This document shows positions 56,609 to 64,000 of a stretch of DNA of 64,000 nt, piece after piece. The translations under genes and the position numbers were made by a program. The DNA is from Planctomycetaceae bacterium. Its GTDB lineage: Bacteria > Planctomycetota > Planctomycetia > Planctomycetales > Planctomycetaceae. The stretch covers positions 62,001 to 126,000 of the forward strand of contig JANSXP010000009.1 in assembly GCA_024742875.1 (NCBI GenBank), in the 5' to 3' direction. The notes beneath the pieces were generated by a model that saw only the letters and a program-made list of their open reading frames with translations, searched no databases and was not told the DNA's origin. Positions within the stretch are counted from its first letter, which is position 1; each line of letters opens with the position of its first letter.

Positions 56609-58270
56609 ATGAGCCGTTCGATGGAGAAGATCGTCGCGTTGTGCAAACGACGCGGGTTTATATTTCAGAACTCGGAGATCTACGGAGGTCAGAACGGTTT
56701 CTGGGATTACGGTCCCCTCGGTACAGAATTGAAACGCAACGTTCGTGACAGCTGGTACCACGACATGGTGGCCGCGCACAACGAACTGGTGGCCCCCGAA
56801 TCTGCGCCCTCAAAATATCAGATGGTGGGCGTGGAAACGTCTCTGATTATGCACCCGCAGGTCTGGAAGTGTTCGGGACACTACGATCTGTTCCACGACA
56901 TGATGGTCGACTGCCGGGAAACCAAATCTCGTTTTCGTCTGGATCAGATTCGCTGCCGCACGGTCCGCTTTGAAGGCGAGACGGTGAAGCAGGACGGCAC
57001 AGAAGCCACGCTGGACAGGGTCATGGTCACTTCGACCGCCGAAGACTTCGAACAGGATCTGACCGACCAGGCGCTAAAAGCCTTCGGCAAGAAAAAGAAA
57101 TACGCCGATCGCCTGCAGTGGGAAGGCGACGTGTCGACGCTGGACAAAGTGGATGTGGAGCAGTTCGCGAACGTAGTCGCGCCCGGAGCCACTAAAGCGG
57201 GGACACTCACTGCGCCCCGCGAATTCAATCTCATGATGAAGACCATCATTGGTGCCCTGGGCACAGACGATGACGCGGCCTTCCTGCGACCGGAAACCGC
57301 GCAGGGGATCTTCGTCAACTTTAAGAACGTGGTCGACAGCAGCCGCGTCAAGCTGCCGTTTGGAATCTGCCAGGTGGGCAAGAGTTTCCGCAACGAAATT
57401 ACGCCGCGAAACTTTACGTTCCGTTCGCGCGAGTTTGAGCAGATGGAGATCGAGTTCTTCTGCCGACCGGACGAATCCGCCGGCTGGTACAAATACTGGC
57501 GTGACCGTCGCTACCAGTGGTATCTGGATCTGGGCGTCAGTCAGGATCGTCTGATTCTTCGCGATCATCATGCCGAAGAACTGGCACACTACTCTGTGGG
57601 CACCGCTGACATCGAATACGCGTTTCCATTTCTGGACGAAGGCGAATTCGGCGAGCTGGAAGGCGTGGCGCATCGCGGTGATTTTGACCTGCGTTCGCAC
57701 ATGGAAGGCAAGCTGGCCCGCAATGCGGATGGCGACCTGGCCGTGGAACTGAACGACGACGGCAAGCCGAAGCACCGCGGCAGCGGCAAAGACCTGACCT
57801 ATTTTGACGACCAGGCCAAAGAGCGTTTTTTGCCGCACGTGATCGAACCCTCGGCGGGCGCAGATCGGGCCACGCTGGCGTTTATCTGCGAAGCCTATCA
57901 CGAAGATCAGCAGCCGGACGAAAAGGGCAAGATGCAGGAGCGCGTGGTCATGCAGTTCCACCCGCGGCTGGCGCCCGTGAAAGCGGCCGTGTTCCCGCTG
58001 ATCAAGAAAGAGGGCATGCCGGAAAAGGCGGCCGAAGTGTTCGGCGCGCTGAAAGCGGCTGGCCTGAGCTGCCAGTATGATCAGCAGGGGGCGATCGGCC
58101 GGCGATATCGTCGACAGGATGAGATCGGTACGCCGTACTGCATCACCATTGATGGGGACACGATGCAGGATGACACAGTCACCATCCGTGATCGTGATTC
58201 GCTGGAACAGACGCGAATCTCGGTGCAGGATGTTGTTGCTGAAGTGACCGGACGCCTGGGCAGCGTGTAG
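56609..58270 (+). CDS. glyS: Glycyl-tRNA synthetase, single-chain (alpha2) type
   Basis: 553 residues from the ATG at 56609 (MSRSMEKIVALCKRRGFIFQ); the frame is open 82 codons further upstream but with unlikely composition. Class II motifs: GPLGTELKRNVRDSW (motif 1 area), FRNEITPRNFTFRSREFEQM (motif 2) and PSAGADRATLAFICEAY (motif 3). A C-terminal anticodon-binding domain ends the protein (HPRLAPVKAAVFPLI, LSCQYDQQGAIGRRYRRQDE). This is the eukaryote/Gram-positive-like dimer form, not the alpha2beta2 form of Proteobacteria. A zinc-binding segment around residues 120-200 is degenerate and has few Cys. Confidence 0.97.
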   Translation: MSRSMEKIVALCKRRGFIFQNSEIYGGQNGFWDYGPLGTELKRNVRDSWYHDMVAAHNELVAPESAPSKYQMVGVETSLIMHPQVWKCSGHYDLFHDMMVDCRETKSRFRLDQIRCRTVRFEGETVKQDGTEATLDRVMVTSTAEDFEQDLTDQALKAFGKKKKYADRLQWEGDVSTLDKVDVEQFANVVAPGATKAGTLTAPREFNLMMKTIIGALGTDDDAAFLRPETAQGIFVNFKNVVDSSRVKLPFGICQVGKSFRNEITPRNFTFRSREFEQMEIEFFCRPDESAGWYKYWRDRRYQWYLDLGVSQDRLILRDHHAEELAHYSVGTADIEYAFPFLDEGEFGELEGVAHRGDFDLRSHMEGKLARNADGDLAVELNDDGKPKHRGSGKDLTYFDDQAKERFLPHVIEPSAGADRATLAFICEAYHEDQQPDEKGKMQERVVMQFHPRLAPVKAAVFPLIKKEGMPEKAAEVFGALKAAGLSCQYDQQGAIGRRYRRQDEIGTPYCITIDGDTMQDDTVTIRDRDSLEQTRISVQDVVAEVTGRLGSV

Positions 58271-58348
58271 CGACCAGCGCCCCGGGTGACTGGGGAGCGA
58301 AAGCCGCGAGCGATGGTTCACAGAGGATCTGCAATTCCCCCGTGGTGG

Positions 58349-58386
58349 CAAAAAACGAGCTCAGTCGATAGCCAGACTGAGCTCGT
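58349..58386 (-). terminator. Perfect 11-bp hairpin between glyS and the metal regulator
   Basis: ACGAGCTCAGT and ACTGAGCTCGT pair perfectly around a 10-nt loop. A run of six A precedes it, so the intrinsic-terminator T-run appears only on the minus strand. It ends 17 bp before the regulator start. It could stop antisense transcription into glyS, act as a weak plus-strand terminator, or be an operator of the regulator gene. Confidence 0.5.
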
Positions 58387-58403
58387 CCTGCCAACATAAG
58401 TGG

Positions 58404-59075
58404 ATGGCGAGTCTGACCGTCGAAAACTACGTCAAAGCCATCCTGCAGGTCGGAAAAAAGTCCGGAGCAGACCTGGTGTCTCCCGGTGCGCTGGCCACTC
58501 GTCTGGGTGTTTCTCCAGGCAGTGTGACCAGCATGCTCAAAACGCTGGCGGAGTCCGGGCTGGTCAGTTACGTGCCGTATGAAGGTGTTCGCCTGACCGC
58601 AGCCGGCCACAAACTGGCCACACGAATGGTTCGTCGTCACCGATTGATTGAACTGTTTCTGCACAACACGCTGAATCTCACGTGGGATCAGGTGCACCAG
58701 GAAGCGGAAGAACTGGAGCACGCGGTCAGCGAGTTTCTGGTCGATCGTATAGACGAATACCTCGGCCATCCAGGCGCTGATCCGCACGGCGCTCCGATTC
58801 CAGCAGCCGACGGACAGATGCGGGGAGACACCGCCAGCACCGTCACGCTGGCGGTTTGTGAAATCGGCGAGCGAGTGCGATTCGTGCGTGTCGTCAATCA
58901 GGAGCCCGATTTTCTCCGCTATCTCTCAGATTCCGGATTTCAGCTCGGCAAGGTTGGAGCCATCGTGGAAAACAGCCATGATGCCGGCGTCATTCGCACG
59001 GAAATTGAGGGCCAGCAGTTTACCGTGGGTTTGCGGGCTGCACAGTCCATCCTGGTGGAACGCGCGATTTCGTAG
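58404..59075 (+). CDS. DtxR/MntR-family metal-dependent regulator
   Basis: 223 residues in the classic three parts. The winged helix ([34 protein letters not shown]) is followed by a dimer/metal domain ([53 protein letters not shown]), which holds the His and Glu metal ligands. A C-terminal FeoA/SH3-like domain ([34 protein letters not shown]) completes it. Family members bind DNA with Mn2+ or Fe2+ and repress uptake genes. The Zn/Mn-type ABC operon at 11.2-14.9 kb is an obvious possible target, though 44 kb away. The start is an ATG 17 bp after the hairpin. Confidence 0.93.
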   Translation: MASLTVENYVKAILQVGKKSGADLVSPGALATRLGVSPGSVTSMLKTLAESGLVSYVPYEGVRLTAAGHKLATRMVRRHRLIELFLHNTLNLTWDQVHQEAEELEHAVSEFLVDRIDEYLGHPGADPHGAPIPAADGQMRGDTASTVTLAVCEIGERVRFVRVVNQEPDFLRYLSDSGFQLGKVGAIVENSHDAGVIRTEIEGQQFTVGLRAAQSILVERAIS

Positions 59076-59239
59076 TTCGCCAGGTATCGCTCACCTCGCA
59101 GCCGCTTTGCAGACTTCACCAGGCACTGGCCGAGTTGCCAGGCGGTGGCCGCATTTGCGGTCTGTGCGAACGACGGTATCAACGCCGCAGGCCCCTGCAT
59201 CACGATTCTCTCCCCAGGGCTCGAACAGAAGCATCGCTC

Positions 59240-60670
59240 GTGACCAAAGACATCTACGAAAACCCGCTGATCTCTCGATATGCCTCACAGGAAATGGGGG
59301 CCATCTGGTCCGCACAGACCAAGCATTCCACGTGGCGTCGCCTGTGGCTGGCGCTGGCAGAATCCCAGCAGCAACTGGGACTGGACATCAGCGACGCGCA
59401 GCTGGCAGAAATGCGGGCCACGCTTGATGACATCGACTTCGATCTGGCTGCAAAGTTTGAACTGGAACGACGACACGATGTGATGGCGCACGTGGAAACA
59501 TGGGGTGAGCAGTGCCCGGCCGCCAAGCCGATCATCCACCTTGGCGCCACCAGTTGTTACGTGACCGACAATTCCGAACTGCTGCAGATTCGAGACAGCC
59601 TGCTGGTCACTCAACGTCGTCTGGTGCAGGTGATCGATCAACTCGCGCGATTCGCCGCTGAGTACCGCGACATTCCCTGTCTGGGGTTCACACACCTGCA
59701 GGCCGCTCAACCGACCACGGTGGGCAAGCGCGCGACTTTGTGGTGCTGGGACCTGCTGCTGGACCTGGAAGAGATTGAACATCGCCTGGCAACGATTCGC
59801 TTTCGCGGCGTGAAGGGCACCACGGGGACACAGGCGACGTTCCTGAGCCTGTTCAACGGCGATCACAGCATGGTCGAAAAACTTGACCAGCTGGTCACGC
59901 AGAAGATGGGCTTTGACAAACGGCACGCGGTGACGGGGCAAACGTATTCCCGCAAGTTTGATTCTCAGGTGATGGCATCCCTGAACGGTCTGGCCCAGTC
60001 GTGTCACAAAGCGGGCAGCGACATTCGCATTTTGCAGCACAGGAAAGAGCTCGAAGAGCCCTTCGGCAAAAAGCAGATTGGTTCGTCCGCCATGGCCTAC
60101 AAACGCAATCCGATGCGGAGCGAACGCATGTGTGCGCTGGCTCGGTTTGCGATGAGTCAGCAGGCTGGAACGGACGCCACCATGGCAACGCAGTGGATGG
60201 AACGCACGCTGGACGACAGCGCGATTCGTCGCCTGGCCGTGCCTCAGGCGTTTCTGGCGGTGGACGCGTGCCTGATTCTTTATCGCAACATCACCGATGG
60301 GATGGTTGTCTATCCGAAGACGATTGAAAAACACCTGAACGAAGAACTGCCATTCATGGCCACCGAAGAGATTCTGATGGCTGGCGTTCAGGCTGGTGGC
60401 GATCGCCAGGACCTGCACGAAGTGATTCGGGTGCACAGTCAGGCGGCGGCCGCCGAGGTGAAACAGAACGCCATGCCGAACGATCTGATCAGCCGACTGC
60501 AGCAGGACCCCGCGTTTGCGGGAATCGATCTGACCAGCACACTGGATGCGAAAAAGTACATCGGGCGCGCGCCCGAGCAGGTGGATGCCTTTGTTGCTGA
60601 CTGCGTGGAACCGATCCGCAGTCGCTACGCCGATGTGCTGAACGCCGCCACCGAAGATCTGCGGGTTTGA
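59240..60670 (+). CDS. purB: Adenylosuccinate lyase
   Basis: 476 residues from the GTG at 59240 ([20 protein letters not shown]); the longer frame from 59135 has a Cys/Arg-rich leader that does not fit. The fumarase/aspartase signature [17 protein letters not shown] is intact. Catalytic His regions are [15 protein letters not shown] and [15 protein letters not shown]. The N-terminal [10 protein letters not shown] wording resembles the eukaryotic-type enzyme more than B. subtilis PurB. It acts twice in purine synthesis, releasing fumarate from SAICAR and from adenylosuccinate. Confidence 0.95.
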   Translation: MTKDIYENPLISRYASQEMGAIWSAQTKHSTWRRLWLALAESQQQLGLDISDAQLAEMRATLDDIDFDLAAKFELERRHDVMAHVETWGEQCPAAKPIIHLGATSCYVTDNSELLQIRDSLLVTQRRLVQVIDQLARFAAEYRDIPCLGFTHLQAAQPTTVGKRATLWCWDLLLDLEEIEHRLATIRFRGVKGTTGTQATFLSLFNGDHSMVEKLDQLVTQKMGFDKRHAVTGQTYSRKFDSQVMASLNGLAQSCHKAGSDIRILQHRKELEEPFGKKQIGSSAMAYKRNPMRSERMCALARFAMSQQAGTDATMATQWMERTLDDSAIRRLAVPQAFLAVDACLILYRNITDGMVVYPKTIEKHLNEELPFMATEEILMAGVQAGGDRQDLHEVIRVHSQAAAAEVKQNAMPNDLISRLQQDPAFAGIDLTSTLDAKKYIGRAPEQVDAFVADCVEPIRSRYADVLNAATEDLRV

Positions 60671-60790
60671 TGCAGCAGCGGCCGCGGTCCCCCCGCCTGG
60701 GACCGCTTCGGGAGGGTCGCGGCAATCGGGAAATCTGCTATCGTTCGGCCGCCGCAACACGCTTTCAAAAACCAAGATGGGAATGACGCG

Positions 60791-61633
60791 ATGGTGAATG
60801 CGAACGTCAGGGTGGGCGATTACACCGTGGGCAGCGAGCACCCGCTGCTGCTGATTGCCGGGCCCTGCGTGATGGAGTCAGAATCCATGGTGCTGCAGGT
60901 GGCCGAGCATCTGGCAGGATTGAAACAGCAGCACGGCTGGCAGATCGTTTTCAAGAGCAGCTTTGACAAAGCCAATCGGACCAGTGTGGACAGCTATCGA
61001 GGTCCCGGGCTGGAAGACGGGCTGAAGCTGCTGGACAAGGTCAAATCGGCGACCGGCCTGCCCACCACGACCGACATCCATGAAGCCGCCCACGCGGCCC
61101 CCTGTGCGGAAGTCTGTTCAATCCTGCAAATCCCTGCATTTTTGGCCCGGCAGACCGATTTGCTGGTCGCGGCCGCCGATGCTGCGGTCGCCAGAAATAT
61201 CTGTGTGAATGTGAAGAAACCGCAGTTTGTGGCCCCCGAAGACACCGTTCACGCCGTACGGAAGTGTGAGGCCCGCGGTCTGCGCGACGTGCTGCTGACA
61301 GAACGCGGCACAACCTTTGGCTACGGGCGTCTGGTCAATGATTTCCGCTGCATTCCCATAATGAAATCGTTCGGAGTGCCGGTCGTGTTTGATGCCACAC
61401 ACAGTGTGCAAACGCCCGGTGGAGCAACGACGGGAGGACAGCGGGACATGGTGGAACCTCTCGCCCGAGGGGCGGTCGCCATCGGCTGCGATGCGGTGTT
61501 TTTCGAAACCCATCCCGATCCGGATGCTGCCCGCAGTGATGGCCCCAACATGGTGCCACTGGCCCGTTTTGAAACCATCGTTCAGAAACTCACCACACTC
61601 CGCGACACCGTCCGCCGGATGGACGCTGACTGA
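60791..61633 (+). CDS. kdsA: 3-deoxy-D-manno-octulosonate 8-phosphate synthase, Cys (metal) type
   Basis: 280 residues. Family blocks: [106 protein letters not shown] and [19 protein letters not shown]. Cys26 in GPCVMES stands where E. coli has Asn, which marks the metal-dependent class. It condenses PEP with arabinose 5-phosphate for the KDO of lipopolysaccharide, which supports an LPS-bearing outer membrane. It begins 120 bp after purB. Confidence 0.96.
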   Translation: MVNANVRVGDYTVGSEHPLLLIAGPCVMESESMVLQVAEHLAGLKQQHGWQIVFKSSFDKANRTSVDSYRGPGLEDGLKLLDKVKSATGLPTTTDIHEAAHAAPCAEVCSILQIPAFLARQTDLLVAAADAAVARNICVNVKKPQFVAPEDTVHAVRKCEARGLRDVLLTERGTTFGYGRLVNDFRCIPIMKSFGVPVVFDATHSVQTPGGATTGGQRDMVEPLARGAVAIGCDAVFFETHPDPDAARSDGPNMVPLARFETIVQKLTTLRDTVRRMDAD

Positions 61634-61698
61634 GTGTGGTCCCGACACTCAAAAGCCGATCCATGAACGTCGCATCGCCCCGACTGGTCCCTGAAGAC

Positions 61699-63432
61699 AT
61701 GAGTGATTTCTGCTGCCGTCCGCTCTGTGGAATTCTGCTGGGCATCAGCCTGCTGCTGCCGTCCGGCTGCTCAAGCGAGAAACCAGCTGAAGACCAGCCG
61801 AACACGACTGAGAAGACAGGAGAAACGGACGGAGAACGCTGCCGCAAGAAACTGGCAGCCGCCATCCAGCGTGTCCAACCTGGCAACCTGATGCTGCAGG
61901 ATAAACCGGAGCGCGCGATCAATGGCCTGAATGCCTGGATCGCGTCGTGTGCCAAACAGGAGCTGGAAGAACTGACGGTGCCGGCCGAAGTGATCACACT
62001 GACGGGCGAATCGGCTCGCGTCTCGGCACGCCGATTCACAGTGAACGACGCGGCCTATATACGCGACTGCCTGCTGCTGCGTGACCTGACGGATGCCATC
62101 TGCCGACGTGTCGAATCAGAAAAAATGGGGACGGCCGCCGCCAGTGACGAAGACCGTGTCCTGGGAATTTATCAGTGGCTGGTTCGCAATGTCAGTTTAC
62201 TCAATGACAGCAGTCAACGACTTCCGCTGAGTCTGTTTGATGTCGCAATGACGGGACGGGGGACGGCCGAAGATCGTGCGTGGATTTTTGCCGAATGTCT
62301 GCGGCAGCAGCAAATCGACGCCGTCCTGCTGCAGACGGATGCTGCTCCGGGAGAATCCGGCAGCCTTGAGCAGTCGCGCTGGCTGATTGCCGTGCTGCTG
62401 GACGACCGCAGTTTGGTCTTCGATCCGGCACTTGGCGTGCCCGTGCGGGCAGAGATGACATCTGAGAATTCGCCCATTCTTGATCTGGTCACCGTCACAC
62501 AGCACGAACGCTGGAAGTCGGCAACGGTCAGTGTGATCGCGCAGCTGGCAGCTTTCGCCCCACGCATGCTCGTGCTGCAGGAACAACTGGCCGCCGAGGA
62601 TTCGGCCGTGCTGTACGAGGAACTGACGGGCGGACTGTCGGAAATCCTGCCGCTCACAGAACGCATCGCCACCGGCTCGGGCAAAGTTTTCTCTGTGGAT
62701 CAGGTGGCCATCTGGGACTACCCGGAAGCGCAGGTTGTGGCCGCCAATTCCCTGAGCGAATCGGACCGTCTGGAGTATTCTTTGATGATGCGGCCATTTG
62801 GCGGTCCCTACGAACGCGAAGAATTCGAACCGGAAAGCATGGAGGAATTGACGACGGTTCCGGAGGAACTGACAAAAGAAGAACGCGACGCGCTGGTCCA
62901 GAATCGCCTGATGAAGAATTTCGAACAGGTCTTTCGGACCAGTGACGACCGCTTCGGCAAACCATCTCAGGGGCTGAGAAAAGCAAGGCTGCGGCAGCTG
63001 CGGGGCGAAGACGACACCACCGTCATCCAGGGATTCCAGCAGGTTCGCATTGCCAGTATGGAGACGGAACTGCGAATCCGCGTGCCGGAGCAGGTGCAGC
63101 GGGAATTCGGCTATCCTCCCGTGATCACGATTCCGTTCCCCGACATTGTGAAGGAAGTCAACCAGAGTACCACGGGCGATTCGCTGTATTGGAGTGCGAT
63201 GTGCCAGATGGACCGCGGCGAATTCGGCACGGCGAATATCACCTTCATGAATTATCGCCGCCAGTACCCGGATAACGCCAAATGGACATATGCGTCGCTA
63301 ATCAATCAGGGTCGCTGCCTGATTCAGCAGGGGCGCACGGAAGATGCCGTGAAGTACCTGAAAATGGCGGACGTGGAAAAAAATCCGGAACGCGGACTGG
63401 TGACCCTGCTGCTGTCGATCGTCAGCCAGTGA
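61699..63432 (+). CDS. Lipoprotein with degenerate transglutaminase-like domain
   Basis: 577 residues from the ATG at 61699, which gives a lipoprotein signal (LCGILLGISLLLPSGC); an ATG at 61663 is the alternative. Residues about 125-260 follow the transglutaminase-like pattern: DRVLGIYQWLVRNVSL, then GRGTAEDRAWIFAECLRQQQ, then SLVFDPALGVPV. In active enzymes the second block holds the catalytic Cys before the helix; here that position is Ala/Glu, so activity is doubtful. The C-terminal part is helical and TPR-like (YWSAMCQMDRGEFGTANITF, LINQGRCLIQQGRTEDAVKY). It starts 65 bp after kdsA and may share its transcript. Confidence 0.78.
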   Translation: MSDFCCRPLCGILLGISLLLPSGCSSEKPAEDQPNTTEKTGETDGERCRKKLAAAIQRVQPGNLMLQDKPERAINGLNAWIASCAKQELEELTVPAEVITLTGESARVSARRFTVNDAAYIRDCLLLRDLTDAICRRVESEKMGTAAASDEDRVLGIYQWLVRNVSLLNDSSQRLPLSLFDVAMTGRGTAEDRAWIFAECLRQQQIDAVLLQTDAAPGESGSLEQSRWLIAVLLDDRSLVFDPALGVPVRAEMTSENSPILDLVTVTQHERWKSATVSVIAQLAAFAPRMLVLQEQLAAEDSAVLYEELTGGLSEILPLTERIATGSGKVFSVDQVAIWDYPEAQVVAANSLSESDRLEYSLMMRPFGGPYEREEFEPESMEELTTVPEELTKEERDALVQNRLMKNFEQVFRTSDDRFGKPSQGLRKARLRQLRGEDDTTVIQGFQQVRIASMETELRIRVPEQVQREFGYPPVITIPFPDIVKEVNQSTTGDSLYWSAMCQMDRGEFGTANITFMNYRRQYPDNAKWTYASLINQGRCLIQQGRTEDAVKYLKMADVEKNPERGLVTLLLSIVSQ

Positions 63433-63665
63433 ATGGCCGCCGCCGCACCAATCCCACTGCTGGAATTGCGGAAAGCCGTAGCGACTGACGGATCCGTTGC
63501 CAGCTGGACTGGCAAAGCAGATGGCCTTTGCTGATTTGCGATGTTAGCCCCGCGGCAGGCCCTGCGGCAGCCTCATCAGTGACGTGTGACGGCGGTCCGG
63601 TTGTGTCGGAACAGGCGTTTCGCTTTACTATTGGGTATATCCCTCAATCCGTACCGGAGTCACAC

Positions 63666-64000
63666 ATGTCCGAAAGTCGTCGTTCGTTTCTGGGCAAAGC
63701 CGCATCTGGCGCTGCCATCGTTTCTGCACCGCTGTACTTCAAAAAGCGGGCGCACGCTGTGCAAAGTGCGAATGACCGCAAGACCGTCGCGTCTGTGGGT
63801 GTCGGTGGCAGCCGTGGTCGCTACAGCCGAGGTGGCAGTATCGCCATGCAGGCTTCCAAACTGGGGCAGACGATCGCAGTCTGTGACGTCGACACTCGCC
63901 ACAATGAGGAATTTGACAACAAGTTTGACAACAAACTGAAGATGTTCACGGACTACCGTGAGATGCTGGAGAAATCCTCTCCCGACATCGTGACGATTGG
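63666..64000 (+). CDS. Gfo/Idh/MocA-family oxidoreductase, N-terminal part (partial)
   Basis: The gene starts at the ATG at 63666 and runs off the window, giving 111 residues. A Tat signal (ESRRSFLGKAASGAAIVSA) is followed by a Rossmann fold: KTVASVGVGGSRGRYSRGGS, QTIAVCDVDTRHNEEF, then YREMLEKSSPDIVTIG. Exported members of this NAD(P)-dependent family are numerous in planctomycetes and act on sugars or inositols. A 12-bp tandem duplication within the gene (63912-63935) doubles FDNK. Confidence 0.88.
   Translation, partial: MSESRRSFLGKAASGAAIVSAPLYFKKRAHAVQSANDRKTVASVGVGGSRGRYSRGGSIAMQASKLGQTIAVCDVDTRHNEEFDNKFDNKLKMFTDYREMLEKSSPDIVTI

Noticed and set aside
57074-58351. 425-codon open frame antisense to glyS
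   Set aside because: Same reason: it covers a strongly conserved synthetase and its translation has no family features.
59285-60841. 518-codon open frame antisense to purB
   Set aside because: It mirrors purB in an opposite frame. Its His/Arg-rich, low-pattern protein shows no motifs, and codon bias of GC-rich genes readily leaves such frames open.

Overview
The window reads as chromosomal DNA of a planctomycete (phylum Planctomycetota). The evidence is the protein families: a three-part cytochrome/DUF1549/DUF1553 protein next to a DUF1501 protein, a Pirellula-type heme-binding domain fused to a sugar dehydrogenase, a secreted haloperoxidase whose N-terminus carries an LE.R.LLSA-like motif, many lipoproteins and Tat-exported proteins, and KDO-8-phosphate synthase, which implies an LPS-type outer membrane. 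DNA is moderately GC-rich, genes are mostly monocistronic or in short operons, and GTG starts are common. No phage, transposon, plasmid or CRISPR sequence was seen.

Layout. 1-10.5 kb: the end of a hybrid histidine kinase, a secreted nuclease/phosphatase-type enzyme, an orphan Imm51-like immunity protein, a lysine-rich DNA-binding-type protein, an acetyltransferase, an AraC regulator, a heme/sugar-dehydrogenase fusion and a thioredoxin-like lipoprotein. 10.8 kb: a tRNA with CAU anticodon. 11.2-14.9 kb: a four-gene Zn/Mn-type ABC importer operon, one of whose permeases carries an extra winged-helix-like tail, with a long imperfect palindrome in front of it. 15.5-30.2 kb: vanadium haloperoxidase, aldo/keto reductase, fumarylacetoacetase-like enzyme, a substrate-binding/OmpA fusion with a coiled-coil membrane protein behind it, a DUF1573 protein, a giant MscS-type channel and an FxsA-like protein. 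30.6-39.5 kb: one minus-strand block for exopolysaccharide: Wzz/tyrosine kinase, polysaccharide deacetylase, glycosyltransferase and O-antigen-ligase-like protein with 4-bp overlaps, followed by two secreted proteins. The ligase-like gene is broken by a frameshift in a seven-G tract.

40.3-45.0 kb: the DUF1549/DUF1553, DUF1501 and DUF1579 genes in a row. 45.1-64 kb: mostly core functions: an FtsQ/DivIB-like protein, trpS, pyrD, a FliA/WhiG-type sigma factor, rpsD, map, glyS, a DtxR/MntR-type regulator, purB and kdsA, mixed with a sugar isomerase, an LRR lipoprotein, a PQQ-repeat protein, a transglutaminase-like lipoprotein and the start of a Gfo/Idh/MocA oxidoreductase.

Most interesting signals: (1) an intergenic stretch at about 49.80-50.04 kb with two perfect 10-bp stems, one enclosing two further perfect hairpins, which looks like an unannotated structured RNA; (2) the G-tract frameshift in the exopolysaccharide ligase-like gene; (3) the transporter permease with a regulator-like tail; (4) the binding-protein/OmpA fusion; (5) an FtsQ-like protein in a phylum known for lacking FtsZ. 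All functional calls come from reading the sequence; no database search was run.
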